From the NCBI RefSeq assembly GCF_007667275.1, contig NZ_VDQT01000004.1:1-64000 (forward strand): a DNA stretch of 64,000 nucleotides, given 5' to 3'. How positions within the stretch are numbered: the first letter of the stretch is position 1; every line of letters begins with the position of its first letter. The position numbers were made by a program, and so were the translations under genes. Of this stretch, positions 25,050 to 33,889 are shown piece after piece. This DNA is from Stenotrophomonas rhizophila. GTDB lineage: Bacteria; Pseudomonadota; Gammaproteobacteria; Xanthomonadales; Xanthomonadaceae. Below the pieces are notes generated by a model that saw only the letters and a program-made list of their open reading frames with translations, was not told the origin of the DNA and searched no databases.

Positions 25050-28000
25050 GCCACGGCTCCTTCGTCGCTGAAGCCCTGGAACACCCGGCCCTCGCGGACC
25101 GCACTGAACACCACGAAGCTGGTGTGCAGCAGCTGTTGATAGCTGTCTGCGTCGGCGAAGGGATCGCGGCCGCGCAGGGCCAGCTGCACCGCATCGCCGC
25201 TGGCTTCGCCCCAGCGGCGTTCGCCGCCATGCCATTGCGCCCAGCCTTCGCTTTCGCGCTTGGCGGCCGGCGCGCGGTACAGCGTCCAGGCGGTGTACGG
25301 ACCGTACAACAGGGGCGAGCGCATGCCGTCGCGGCGCAGCTGCAGAAGCGCCTGCAGTGCCGCCCTCGCCGTGGGCGCGGGCACTGCCGGCAGCACGTGC
25401 GGGCCTACCCCGTCGTCGCCACCGTCGTGGAACTCGACCAGCGCCAGCGCATCGCCGGCGGCGTTGGCCAGCAGCCAGTCCAGCCCATGCCGGATCGCCG
25501 CCGGGCCGTTCAAGCTGCCCGCGCGCAGGCGCACGATGCCCTGCGGGTGGATATCGTCCACCCGCCCATGCAGGCGCACGCCATCGATCTCCACCTCATA
25601 GCGGCGGCTGTCGGCGTCGCTGTCGCCGCGCCATTGGGCCAGTGCCAGCGCATACGGGCGGGTCTGCTCCTGCAGGGCCTGGAACTGGCGTTCGCCCAGT
25701 GCGCCGGACGGCAGCAGCGCGCGGGCGCGCAGGCGTGCATAGAGAGGGGTGTCATCGCCCTGCAGGGTCGCCTCGATCACCGCGTGCTGCAGCAGGCGCT
25801 GTTCCAGTCCCCGGCCGGCCAGCACCAGTGGCTCCAGGTCGTCGGCCGTGGTCAGGTCATCGGGCAGGCGCAGGCCCAGCCGCTGCGACAGGAACTGCCC
25901 GGCGGGATCGACCAGGAAGCGGCGCAGCGCGTCCAGCGGGAGTTCGGCCGTGCCCTCCTGCTCCAGCGGCGCCAGCGCCTGCTCGAACCACGCCGGCGGC
26001 GCGCGGCGGACGCTGCCCAGCGACCCGGCGGCCGGGTGCCACTGCTGGCGGTAGCTGAAACGGCGCGGCTCATCGCCGCCACCGAACGCGGCCGGCGAGA
26101 AGGGCTGCAGCGAATGGCGCACGGTCAACTGCTTTGCCGCCGCTGAAGGATCCTCATGGTATTCGGCGGCGGCATCGATCAGCTCGCTCACCAGCACCGA
26201 GGGCTCGCGCACGCTGCCATCGCGCGGGTCGGCGCCCAGGTAGCTCAGGTAGAACACGTCCTGCGCGGAGGCGAACAGCTGCAGGAACAGGAAACGGTCG
26301 TCCTCGCGCAGCGAGCGGTCGCCGTGGCGGCGCTTGTCGGTACCCAGTTCGGCAGTGAGCTGGTTGAGCCCGGCGGCCGGGTCGCGGCGCGGGAAATCGC
26401 CATCGTTCAGGCCGAGCACGCAGATCACCCGGAACGGCAGCAGCCGCATCGGCACCATCCGCCCGAAGCTGATGCCACCGGTGAGCAGCGGCGCGCGCGT
26501 GTCGGCCTCGCTCAAGGCGCCGGCGAAATGTGCGCGCACTACCTCTGGCGGTACCGTCCCGTTGAACCCGGCGCGTTCGGCGTCGCGGGCAAACTCGTTG
26601 ACCAGCTTGCGCAGGCGTTCCAGCGCGCGCTGGCTGCTGGCCGCTTCCGGTGCCTCGGGCAACAGCGCATCCAGCATGGCCAGCAGGCGCTGGCGCCAGT
26701 GCGCCGGTGTCAGCGCCTCGCCCAGTGCGCGCTGGTAACGGGCCAGTACCCGCATCAGCCGAAGCAGGCGGTCCAGCGCATCCAGCGCGCTGCCTTCCAG
26801 CTCCGGCCACGGCGCCACCCCGGCGATGTCGCCGTCGCTGCCGCTGGCATGGCCCAGCAGCAGGCGGTCCAGCGCGAACTGCCAGGTGTAGGCATCGTCG
26901 TCCGGTGCCTGGTGCTGCGCGCGGTGCGCCGCACTCAAGCCCCAGCGCGCACCGGCGGCCTGCAGCCAGTCGTGCAGGCGGTCGAACGCGGACGCATCCA
27001 GCCCGGCCGCTTCGGCCAGCGGGGCGCTCGCCAGCAGGTCCAGCACTTCATTGAGGCCAAAGCGCGAGACCGGCAATCCCAGCAGGTGCACGAAAACATC
27101 GGCGAGTGGTTCGCCGGTCAGCGGACTGGTATCGGCCAGGGCGTAGGGAATGTGGTCGTCGCCACCGCTGCGACCGCCGAACACCGCTTCCAGGTACGGC
27201 ACGTAGGGGTCGATGTCCGGTGCCAGCACCGCGATGTCGCGGGCCTGCAGCGGCGGATCGAAGCGCGGGTCCTGCAGCAGCGCACGCAGCTGGTCGTGCA
27301 GCACCTGCAGTTCGCGCAGGCGGGTGTGGCAGGCATGCACCTGCAGGCTGGGGTCGTTGCGCAGCAGCCCCGGGCGCAGCGCACCGGCCGGTTGCGCGCG
27401 GCGGTGGAACAGGTCGCGCTGCAGGCGGTGCAGCAGGCTGTCGGACAGGCCGCCGTGCGCCATGTCCGGGCGCGCGTCGTCTTCGGGATCGTCGTAGGCT
27501 GCGATCTCACCGGACGGATGCACCACTTCATAGCTGCCCAGCACCGCCATGAAGTCGCGCCCTGCCGCGCCCCATGCCTGCAGCAGGCGGTTCTCGTCGC
27601 TGCCATTGCCGAACGGATCAACCGCGCCAGAGCGCAGCCGCCCGCCCAGGGTCTGCAGGTCGCCCCAGTAGGAACGCGTCGGCGTGGGCAGGTAGAAGTG
27701 CAGCGTGCCGACCCGCGCCTGGGTGGCCACCACGCGCAGCACATCCGGCGAGACGTTCAAGGTGGCGAAGGCGAACAGGCGCGGCGGCAGCCCCGCCGGC
27801 AACGGACGCTCGGCGCCTTCAAAGCCGTCGAGATAAGCATGGATGCGGCGCGCGCGGTACTGGTGGCCGCTGCCTATGCGGCGCCACAGGATCGCCTGCG
27901 GATCCAGCGGGTCGGCGCCGGCTTCCCAGCGCAGCAGCCAGTCACGGCGCCATGCCTGGTACTTCTCGAACACCGACGCCAGTTCCCCGGCCAGCGCCCA

Positions 28001-28390
28001 CGGCTTGAGCGGGTCCGGCTGGGACAGGTAGGCCTGCAGCGCGCGCAGCGGCGGCTGCGCCATCAGCACCGGATCGGTCAGCGCGGCGTACACCTTCCAG
28101 TGGAGGGCGGCGGCGGTGAGGTCGTCATGCTCGCCAGGCACGTTGGCGTTGAGCGCGCGCGCGACGAACTCGCCCGGGGTCAGGAATGCCAGGTTGGCGG
28201 CGATGCCATACTCGGCGGCCAGGGTGGACTGCAGCCAGCGACGCATCGCCACCTGGGGAATCAACACCACGTCCGGCTCCAGGATCGACTGCCCGGCCAC
28301 CGGCTCGCGCAGCGTCCGCGCCAGCAGCGCGGCCAGTACGTCGAGCGAATTGGAGTGGTACAGGCGGAAGTCTGAAGCGGGATCGGTCAT
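25046..28390 (-). CDS. recC: Exodeoxyribonuclease V subunit gamma (RecC)
   Basis: The 1114-residue protein begins FRLYHSNSLDVLAALL and contains VLIPQVAMRRWLQ, LAPDIDPYVP and VICVLGLNDGDFPRR, as in RecC. RecC is an inactive helicase/nuclease relative that holds the complex together and reads the Chi sequence. It is the first gene of the recCBD operon. The ATG at 28390 (MTDPASDF) gives the family N-terminus. Its promoter must lie in the 223-bp divergent gap shared with mlaF. Confidence 0.93.
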   Translation of the reverse strand: MTDPASDFRLYHSNSLDVLAALLARTLREPVAGQSILEPDVVLIPQVAMRRWLQSTLAAEYGIAANLAFLTPGEFVARALNANVPGEHDDLTAAALHWKVYAALTDPVLMAQPPLRALQAYLSQPDPLKPWALAGELASVFEKYQAWRRDWLLRWEAGADPLDPQAILWRRIGSGHQYRARRIHAYLDGFEGAERPLPAGLPPRLFAFATLNVSPDVLRVVATQARVGTLHFYLPTPTRSYWGDLQTLGGRLRSGAVDPFGNGSDENRLLQAWGAAGRDFMAVLGSYEVVHPSGEIAAYDDPEDDARPDMAHGGLSDSLLHRLQRDLFHRRAQPAGALRPGLLRNDPSLQVHACHTRLRELQVLHDQLRALLQDPRFDPPLQARDIAVLAPDIDPYVPYLEAVFGGRSGGDDHIPYALADTSPLTGEPLADVFVHLLGLPVSRFGLNEVLDLLASAPLAEAAGLDASAFDRLHDWLQAAGARWGLSAAHRAQHQAPDDDAYTWQFALDRLLLGHASGSDGDIAGVAPWPELEGSALDALDRLLRLMRVLARYQRALGEALTPAHWRQRLLAMLDALLPEAPEAASSQRALERLRKLVNEFARDAERAGFNGTVPPEVVRAHFAGALSEADTRAPLLTGGISFGRMVPMRLLPFRVICVLGLNDGDFPRRDPAAGLNQLTAELGTDKRRHGDRSLREDDRFLFLQLFASAQDVFYLSYLGADPRDGSVREPSVLVSELIDAAAEYHEDPSAAAKQLTVRHSLQPFSPAAFGGGDEPRRFSYRQQWHPAAGSLGSVRRAPPAWFEQALAPLEQEGTAELPLDALRRFLVDPAGQFLSQRLGLRLPDDLTTADDLEPLVLAGRGLEQRLLQHAVIEATLQGDDTPLYARLRARALLPSGALGERQFQALQEQTRPYALALAQWRGDSDADSRRYEVEIDGVRLHGRVDDIHPQGIVRLRAGSLNGPAAIRHGLDWLLANAAGDALALVEFHDGGDDGVGPHVLPAVPAPTARAALQALLQLRRDGMRSPLLYGPYTAWTLYRAPAAKRESEGWAQWHGGERRWGEASGDAVQLALRGRDPFADADSYQQLLHTSFVVFSAVREGRVFQGFSDEGAVA

Positions 28391-28613
28391 CGCGGCAGTG
28401 TGCCGCAGCGCGGCGCCATTCTCACCCTCTCTGATAATGGCCAGGGCCTGGATGTCGCCTGCGACCCAATCGGGCGAGGGCACGGCACGCTCTGTTGCAT
28501 CGATATCCCCCGTTCGGGCGGGGCATCCAGCGCCCGCGTGCGACAATACTGCACGCTTCAGTTCGGTTTTGTTCAGCCGTTCACCACGATCTTAGAACGT
28601 TGGAATTTTGTTA
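28391..28613. promoter_or_regulatory. Divergent promoter region of recCBD and mla operons
   Basis: This 223-bp non-coding gap separates recC (leftward) from mlaF (rightward). It is AT-richer towards mlaF, as expected for promoters. I could not pick a convincing -35/-10 pair for either side, and I see no repeat element in it. Confidence 0.5.
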
Positions 28614-29411
28614 ATGGCGACCATGACGGCTTCCGAAGAACCTCTGGTGCAGTTGGACAACGTGCGGATCGACCGCGGCGGTCGCGCGATCCTGCGCGAT
28701 GTTTCGCTGTCGGTACAGCGCGGCAGCATCACTGCCGTGCTGGGTCCGTCCGGCAGCGGCAAGTCGACGCTGCTGGCCGCGCTGACCGGCGAACTGCGCC
28801 CGGTGGCCGGCAACGTGACCCTGTTCGGGCAGCCGATTCCCACCGGCAGCAGCGCCCTGCGCGCGATGCGCCGCAGCGTGGGCGTGCTGCTGCAGGGCAA
28901 TGGCCTGCTGACCGACCTGACCGTGGCCGAGAACGTGGCGCTGCCGCTGCGCACGCATACCCGGCTGCCGGCACCGGTCCTGCGCCGGCTGGTGGACATG
29001 AAGCTGCACGCGGTCGGCCTGCTGGCAGCGGCCGACGCGTGGCCGCGCGAGCTCTCTGGCGGCATGGCGCGGCGGGTGGCGCTGGCGCGCGCGCTGGCCC
29101 TGGACCCGCCGTTGATGATCTACGACGAACCGCTGACCGGCCTGGACCCGATCGCCAGCGGCGTGATCATGAGCCTGATCCAGCGCCTCAACCACAGCCT
29201 GGGCCTGACCAGCATCATCGTCAGCCACCATGTGCACGAGACCCTGCCGATCTGCGACCAGGTGATCGCCATCGCCAACGGCGGGGTGGTGTTCCAGGGC
29301 AGCCCGGCCGCGCTCGAGGCCAGCCAGGACCCGCTGCTGCGCCAGTTCCTGCACGGGCAGCCGGACGGCCCGATCCCGTTCGATGCCGCGCCACGCGCGA
29401 AGGTGGCCTGA
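28614..29411 (+). CDS. mlaF: Phospholipid ABC transporter ATP-binding protein MlaF
   Basis: The 265-residue ABC ATPase has Walker A GPSGSGKST at about 44-52, a Q-loop with GVLLQGNGL, signature LSGGMARRVALARAL, and Walker B LMIYDEPLTGLDP, all MlaF-like. MlaF powers the inner-membrane MlaFEDB complex, which moves phospholipids between the inner membrane and the periplasmic carrier MlaC to keep outer-membrane lipid asymmetry. I chose the ATG at 28614. Its TGA overlaps the mlaE ATG (TGATG), so translation is coupled. Confidence 0.92.
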   Translation: MATMTASEEPLVQLDNVRIDRGGRAILRDVSLSVQRGSITAVLGPSGSGKSTLLAALTGELRPVAGNVTLFGQPIPTGSSALRAMRRSVGVLLQGNGLLTDLTVAENVALPLRTHTRLPAPVLRRLVDMKLHAVGLLAAADAWPRELSGGMARRVALARALALDPPLMIYDEPLTGLDPIASGVIMSLIQRLNHSLGLTSIIVSHHVHETLPICDQVIAIANGGVVFQGSPAALEASQDPLLRQFLHGQPDGPIPFDAAPRAKVA

Positions 29412-30160
29412 TGCCGTTCGTTGAAAGCACCCGTTCGCTGGGCCGCGCCGGTCTGTTCTCGCTCACCGTGCTGCGCGGCTCGCTGCCCACCGCCGACTTC
29501 CTGGCCGAGCTGACCCGCGAGATCTACAAGGTCGGCGCGCGTTCGCTGCCGATCATCGCGGTCGGCGGCGCGTTCGTGGGCCTGGTGCTGACCCTGCAGG
29601 GATACCGCACGCTGACCACCTTCGGCGCCGCCGATGCGCTGTCCACGCTGCTGGGCCTGTCGCTTTACCGCGAGCTGGCACCGGTGCTGACCGCATTGCT
29701 GTTCATCGGCCGCGCCGGCAGCTCGATCGCCGCCGAACTGGGACTGATGCGCGCCACCGACCAGATCAAGGCGCTGGAGCTGATGGCGATCGACCCGGTG
29801 GCCAAGGTCGTGGCCCCGCGCTTCTGGGCGGCGGTGCTGACCGTGCCCCTGCTGACCGGCATCTTCTGCTCGCTGGCGATCAGCGCCAGTTACTTCGAAG
29901 CGGTGCACGTGCTCGGGCTGGACAACGGCGTGTTCTGGTCGGCGCTGAGCAACAGCGTGGATTTCTGGGACGATTTCGGCGTGGCAATGCTGAAGTCGGC
30001 CATTTTCGGCGGTACCGCCGCACTGGTCGCTTCGTACGTGGGGTTCCACGCCGAGCCGACCATCGAAGGCACCTCGGTGGCGACCACGCGCGCGGTGGTG
30101 AACGCCTCGCTGCTGGTGCTGATGTTCAACTTCGTGCTGTCGGCCATGCTGTTCCGCTGA
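29411..30160 (+). CDS. mlaE: Phospholipid ABC transporter permease MlaE
   Basis: The 249-residue MlaE/YrbE permease has five to six membrane segments and the family motifs GAFVGLVLTLQGYRTL at about 55-70, AELGLMRATDQIKALELMAIDP at about 105-126 (the EQ-loop-like coupling helix), and AIFGGTAALVASYVGF. It is the membrane channel part of MlaFEDB. It follows mlaF with a one-base overlap and precedes mlaD by 28 bp. Confidence 0.93.
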   Translation: MPFVESTRSLGRAGLFSLTVLRGSLPTADFLAELTREIYKVGARSLPIIAVGGAFVGLVLTLQGYRTLTTFGAADALSTLLGLSLYRELAPVLTALLFIGRAGSSIAAELGLMRATDQIKALELMAIDPVAKVVAPRFWAAVLTVPLLTGIFCSLAISASYFEAVHVLGLDNGVFWSALSNSVDFWDDFGVAMLKSAIFGGTAALVASYVGFHAEPTIEGTSVATTRAVVNASLLVLMFNFVLSAMLFR

Positions 30161-30188
30161 CGCCATAACGCTCTTCAAATACGGTGAT

Positions 30189-30719
30189 ATGAACATGGCC
30201 ATCCGCGGTCCCAGACTCGAATTTTCCGTCGGCGCTTTCCTGCTGCTGGCGTTGGCCTCGCTGCTGGTGCTGGCGATGGCGTCCACCAACCAGCGCTGGG
30301 GCTTCGGCAGCGAAGGCTACGAACTCAAGGCGCGTTTCAGCCAGATCGGCCAGCTGCGCAAGCAGGCCCCGGTCAAGATCGGCGGCGTGGTGGTGGGCCA
30401 GGTCGGCGACATCGAACTGGACCCGACCCGCTTCGATTCCATCGTCACCCTCAAGCTGGACCCCCGCTACAAGGACCTGCCGGGCGACACCTCCGCCGGC
30501 ATATTCACCAGCGGTTTGCTCGGTGAGAGCTATATCGGACTGCAGCCGGGCGGCGACCCGGAGGTGCTCAAGTCGGGCGACGAGATCGTCTTCACCCAGC
30601 CGGCCGTGGACCTGATCCAGATGGTCGGCAAGTACATGTTCAGCGGCGCAGGCAACACTGGCGCCGCTTCCCAGGATGCTCCCGGCGCCGACGCGCCGGC
30701 AACGGAACCGCAGAAATGA
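30189..30719 (+). CDS. mlaD: MCE-domain phospholipid-binding protein MlaD
   Basis: The 176-residue protein has one N-terminal membrane anchor (about 10-30) and one MCE domain: ELKARFSQIGQLRKQAPVKIGGVVVGQV at about 45-72. A hydrophobic pore-helix-like segment (VDLIQMVGKYMF) lies near 140-150, with a low-complexity tail. MlaD forms a periplasmic hexameric ring on MlaE through which lipids pass. Its TGA overlaps the mlaC start (ATGA). Confidence 0.93.
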   Translation: MNMAIRGPRLEFSVGAFLLLALASLLVLAMASTNQRWGFGSEGYELKARFSQIGQLRKQAPVKIGGVVVGQVGDIELDPTRFDSIVTLKLDPRYKDLPGDTSAGIFTSGLLGESYIGLQPGGDPEVLKSGDEIVFTQPAVDLIQMVGKYMFSGAGNTGAASQDAPGADAPATEPQK

Positions 30720-31378
30720 AAAAGACCCTGATTCCGGCCCTGCTCGCCTCGGCCCTGCTTGCCACCCTGCCCTCGCTGTCGTTCGCCCAGGCCGCTCCGG
30801 CCGCTGCCACCGCCCCGCAGGGGCAGGCAGGCAAAGTCGTGCTGGATGCCAGTTCGCGGATCCTGGCCACGCTGCAGCAGCGCAAGGCCGAGTTTGAGAA
30901 GAGCCCGACCGCGCTGCGCGGTTACATCGACAGCGAGCTCAACCGCACCTTCGACCGTGATTACGCGGCGCGCCTGGTGCTGGGCACCCACGCGCGTGGC
31001 GCGTCGGATGCGGACGTGAAGCTGTTCGCCGATGCCATGGCCGACAGCCTGATGCAGCGCTACGGCGCCGTCCTGCTCTCCATCCAGGGCAAGCCGACGT
31101 TCCGCCTCAAGGGCGAGCAGCCGCTGCCGGGCAACCGTGGCGTCAAGGTCGCCACCGAACTGCTGCGCTCGGGCAGTGAATCGACCCCGGTCGAGTACCT
31201 GATGCGCAACGTGAACGGCCAGTGGAAGATCTTCGATGTGAACATCGAAGGCATCTCCTACGTGCAGACCTTCCGCACCCAGTTCGACGCTCCGCTGCGC
31301 CAGAAGGGCATCAAGGCGGTGGCGGCGGACCTGCGCAGCGGCTCCTTGTCGGCCGGGCCGGCGGCCAATGGCAAGTAA
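30716..31378 (+). CDS. mlaC: Periplasmic phospholipid carrier MlaC
   Basis: The 220-residue protein has a Sec signal peptide ending near FAQA (about residue 23) and the Tol-Tol/MlaC fold, with YLMRNVNGQWKIFDVNIEGISY at about 161-182. MlaC ferries phospholipids across the periplasm between the outer-membrane MlaA complex and inner-membrane MlaFEDB. It overlaps mlaD by four bases and mlaB by eleven. Confidence 0.93.
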   Translation: MKKTLIPALLASALLATLPSLSFAQAAPAAATAPQGQAGKVVLDASSRILATLQQRKAEFEKSPTALRGYIDSELNRTFDRDYAARLVLGTHARGASDADVKLFADAMADSLMQRYGAVLLSIQGKPTFRLKGEQPLPGNRGVKVATELLRSGSESTPVEYLMRNVNGQWKIFDVNIEGISYVQTFRTQFDAPLRQKGIKAVAADLRSGSLSAGPAANGK

Positions 31379-31679
31379 GACCACCGTGCGCATCGACGGT
31401 CCGCGCGCACGCCTGACCGGCGTGCTCGACCGCGACGCGGTGGTAGCGCTGTGGCCCCGGCTGCAGGCCCTGCCCGGGAGCGTGTCGCAGCTGGACCTGG
31501 CCGAGGTCGACCGGATCGACAGCGCCGGGCTGGCGCTGTTGGCCGAATTGACCGCACGCGCCCGTGCCGACGGGCGTACGCTGGTCATCCATGGCACCCC
31601 TGACGGTTTCAACGAACTCAGCGCCGCCTACCGGCTGGCGCCATCCCTGGATTTCAATGCCCTTTCTGCCGCGAGCTGA
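31368..31679 (+). CDS. mlaB: STAS-domain protein MlaB
   Basis: The 103-residue STAS protein shows LTGVLDRDAVVALW near the N-terminus and VDRIDSAGLALLAEL at about 43-57, the STAS helix with the conserved serine. In MlaB that region contacts and stabilises the MlaF ATPase. The start overlaps the end of mlaC by eleven bases. Only one base separates its stop from the mlaA start, so mlaA belongs to the same operon. Confidence 0.9.
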   Translation: MASKTTVRIDGPRARLTGVLDRDAVVALWPRLQALPGSVSQLDLAEVDRIDSAGLALLAELTARARADGRTLVIHGTPDGFNELSAAYRLAPSLDFNALSAAS

Positions 31680-31680
31680 C

Positions 31681-32700
31681 ATGAACGTCGTACGCACCGC
31701 CTCCCTTCTCCTGCTGGCCCTCGCGCTCAGCGCGTGCGCGGCCAAGCCGGCGCGCGACAGCGCACCGGCCAGCGTGGCCGTGGCCCCGGCGGAAACCGAT
31801 GCCGCGGCGCCGGTTTCCGATGCGGGCGCAACCGCGGCACCCCCGGCCGCCGTCGCCGTCGAGGGCGCCCCTGTGGCCGAGGTCGCCAGCAGCGACGCCC
31901 CTGCCGCCCCGCCTGCGGCCGACAACGGCACCGCGCCGACCGGCGCCGAAGACGATTTCGCCGCGCTGTATGGCGGTCCGGCGCCGAGCGCCGACGGCAG
32001 CGAGCCGTCGACATCGGCCTACGACCCGTGGGAAGGCTTCAACCGCCGCGTGCACGCCTTCAACAACGTGGTCGACCGCGCCGTCGCGCGGCCCCTGGCC
32101 ACCGCCTACACCCACGTCGTGCCGCGCTTCGCACGCACCGGCGTGACCAACTTCTTCAGCAACCTGCGCGCGCCGGTGACCATCACCAACCAGCTGCTGC
32201 AGGGCCGCCCCGGGGATGCCTGGGACAGCCTGGGCCGGTTCGTGATGAACTCCACGCTGGGCATCGGTGGTCTGTTCGACCCGGCCAGCCGCGCGCTGGT
32301 ACCGCGCCGCAGCGAGGATTTCGGCCAGACCCTGGGCGCGTGGGGCTGGCGCAGCTCGCGCTACGTAGAGCTGCCGTTCTTCGGCCCGCGTACCGTGCGC
32401 GACGTGTTCGGGCTGGCCGGCGACATTCCGCTCTCGCCGATCCGCACCATCGAAGAAGACAAGGTGCGCATCCCCCTGCAGGGCCTGCAACTGGTGGACA
32501 TGCGCTCGCAGCTGCTCGCCCTGGACGACATCCGCGACAACGCGGTGGACGAATACGCATTGACCCGCGATGCCTGGCTGCAGCGCCGCAACTACCAGAT
32601 CCAGAACGACCTGCGTGGTCGCCATGCCCGCGGCAAGGACGCGGACGACACCGCGCCGATCCCGGTCGACGCGATGCCGATGCCCGACTGGGGCAACTGA
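31681..32700 (+). CDS. mlaA: Outer-membrane lipoprotein MlaA (VacJ) with a long Ala/Pro linker
   Basis: The 339-residue lipoprotein has lipobox LALSAC (Cys19). An Ala/Pro/Asp-rich linker of about 90 residues follows, and the MlaA domain starts at YDPWEGFNRRVHAFNN (about 113). Other family stretches are NFFSNLRAPVTITNQLLQG, GIGGLFDPAS and LPFFGPRTVRDVFG. MlaA extracts misplaced phospholipids from the outer leaflet and hands them to MlaC. In E. coli the MlaA domain follows the lipid anchor almost directly, and mlaA is unlinked to mlaFEDCB. Here it has a long tether and closes the operon. A strong terminator follows. Confidence 0.92.
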   Translation: MNVVRTASLLLLALALSACAAKPARDSAPASVAVAPAETDAAAPVSDAGATAAPPAAVAVEGAPVAEVASSDAPAAPPAADNGTAPTGAEDDFAALYGGPAPSADGSEPSTSAYDPWEGFNRRVHAFNNVVDRAVARPLATAYTHVVPRFARTGVTNFFSNLRAPVTITNQLLQGRPGDAWDSLGRFVMNSTLGIGGLFDPASRALVPRRSEDFGQTLGAWGWRSSRYVELPFFGPRTVRDVFGLAGDIPLSPIRTIEEDKVRIPLQGLQLVDMRSQLLALDDIRDNAVDEYALTRDAWLQRRNYQIQNDLRGRHARGKDADDTAPIPVDAMPMPDWGN

Positions 32701-32701
32701 G

Positions 32702-32731
32702 AAAAAACCCCGCTTCGGCGGGGTTTTTTTT
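32702..32731 (+). terminator. Rho-independent terminator of the mla operon
   Basis: Stem CCCCGC (32708-32713) and GCGGGG (32718-32723) with a TTCG loop, preceded by six A and followed by eight T. It starts two bases after the mlaA stop and could also act on leftward transcription from the peroxidase gene. Confidence 0.95.
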
Positions 32732-32737
32732 GATGCA

Positions 32738-32756
32738 TACCCACCAACCGTGGGTA
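32738..32756. repeat. SMAG-like hairpin with a GCAG head
   Basis: TACCCAC and GTGGGTA flank CAACC. The minus-strand head reads GCAG instead of GTAG. It is probably a decayed SMAG element between the mla terminator and the peroxidase gene. Confidence 0.5.
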
Positions 32757-32804
32757 CCTGCCGTGGCCGGCGGTGACCGGCGGGCGCCGCAACGTCGCGG
32801 GGAA

Positions 32805-33365
32805 TCAGGTCGCGAGTGCGGCGTCGATGGCGGCGACCAGGCGCGGGTCATTGGCCGGCACGTCGGGCGCGAAGCGGGCGATGACCTTGCCGTCGCGGCC
32901 CACCAGGAACTTCTCGAAGTTCCACAGCACGCCGGGGGCCGGGTTGACCACCAGGTCCGGGTACTTGGCGACCGCACCCTGCAGCTTCTCGCGCATCGGA
33001 CCTTCGCCGGTGGCAGCCGGCTGGGCCTGGGTGAGCTGCTGGTACAGCGGGTGGATGTCATCGCCGGCCACGCTGATCTTGGCGAACATCGGGAAGCTCA
33101 CGTTGTATTCCAGCTGGCAGAACTGCTGGATGTCAGCGTCGCTGCCCGGCTCCTGGGCCAGGAAGTTGTTGGCCGGGAAGCCCAGCACTTCCAGGCCGGC
33201 AGCCTGCTTGTCGGCATACAGGGCCTGCAGGCCTTCGTACTGCGGGGTCAGCCCACACTTGGAGGCGACATTGACCACCAGCAACACCTTGCCGCGGTAG
33301 TCGGCCAGCGAACTGGCCTGGCCTTCGATGGTGGAAACGGGAATGTCGTAGACGGTCTGGCTCAT
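32805..33365 (-). CDS. Glutathione peroxidase-family thiol peroxidase
   Basis: The 186-residue cytoplasmic protein has the GPx active site NVASKCGLT with peroxidatic Cys37, GFPANNFLAQEPG at about 82-94, and WNFEKFLV with the active-site Trp/Asn. The usual FPCNQF here reads FPANNF, so the second family cysteine is Ala. The later cysteine in QQFCQLEYN (about 110) matches the resolving cysteine of thioredoxin-dependent bacterial and plant enzymes, so activity is likely kept. It reduces peroxides with thioredoxin or glutathione. Single gene, leftward, facing the mla terminator. Confidence 0.9.
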   Translation of the reverse strand: MSQTVYDIPVSTIEGQASSLADYRGKVLLVVNVASKCGLTPQYEGLQALYADKQAAGLEVLGFPANNFLAQEPGSDADIQQFCQLEYNVSFPMFAKISVAGDDIHPLYQQLTQAQPAATGEGPMREKLQGAVAKYPDLVVNPAPGVLWNFEKFLVGRDGKVIARFAPDVPANDPRLVAAIDAALAT

Positions 33366-33422
33366 GGAAGATCCTGTACGGAGTGAAGAGGCACACCGGA
33401 GATGTGCCCCGCGAAGCGGAAA

Positions 33423-33797
33423 TCAATCGACGCAGATCGTGCCCTGGGCCACGCCGTTGTCGATGCGCTGGCGGCAGCCGAAGTTCTGGCTCACGTCGGT
33501 CTGGCATACACCACGCGCCTTGCTGCCAGCCACCAGTTCGGTCTCGCCCTGGGCCAGGCACTGGCCGGTGCATTCACTCTTGGCGCTGCAGGCCTTGCCG
33601 GCATCGGCATAGGGCGCCACGCACTGCACGCGCTGCAGCCGTCCCAGCGCCTTGAGTTCACCACCGGCAGCCGCGCAGCGGGCGGCATCGGCGTTGTCGA
33701 CGGCGGCGGGAGCGTTTGTGGCGGTGTCGCCGGCATTCGGCGAACTGCTGCAGCCGGCAAGCGCGAGCATCAGGGACAACATCAGGGTAAGACGCAT
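33423..33797 (-). CDS. Small Cys-rich lipoprotein of unknown function
   Basis: I do not recognise a family. The 124-residue product has a lipoprotein signal peptide with lipobox LALAGC, a short Ser/Ala linker, and then a compact domain with about eight cysteines (RCAAAGG, QCVAPY, KACSAKSECTGQC, VCQ, GCRQR, TICVD). These would form disulfides in the periplasm or at the outer membrane. CSAKSECTGQCLA resembles small disulfide-knot modules. The ATG at 33797 has CCAGGATT upstream. It lies behind rmuC (92 bp) and before the peroxidase, all leftward. Confidence 0.65.
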   Translation of the reverse strand: MRLTLMLSLMLALAGCSSSPNAGDTATNAPAAVDNADAARCAAAGGELKALGRLQRVQCVAPYADAGKACSAKSECTGQCLAQGETELVAGSKARGVCQTDVSQNFGCRQRIDNGVAQGTICVD

Positions 33798-33889
33798 CGG
33801 TTCAATCCTGGAGGAGGAAAAGGAAGGCAGGCACGTGGCCGCGACCCAGCATCGCCGATCGCGTGCATGCAGGGTGTCGGCAATGCGTT

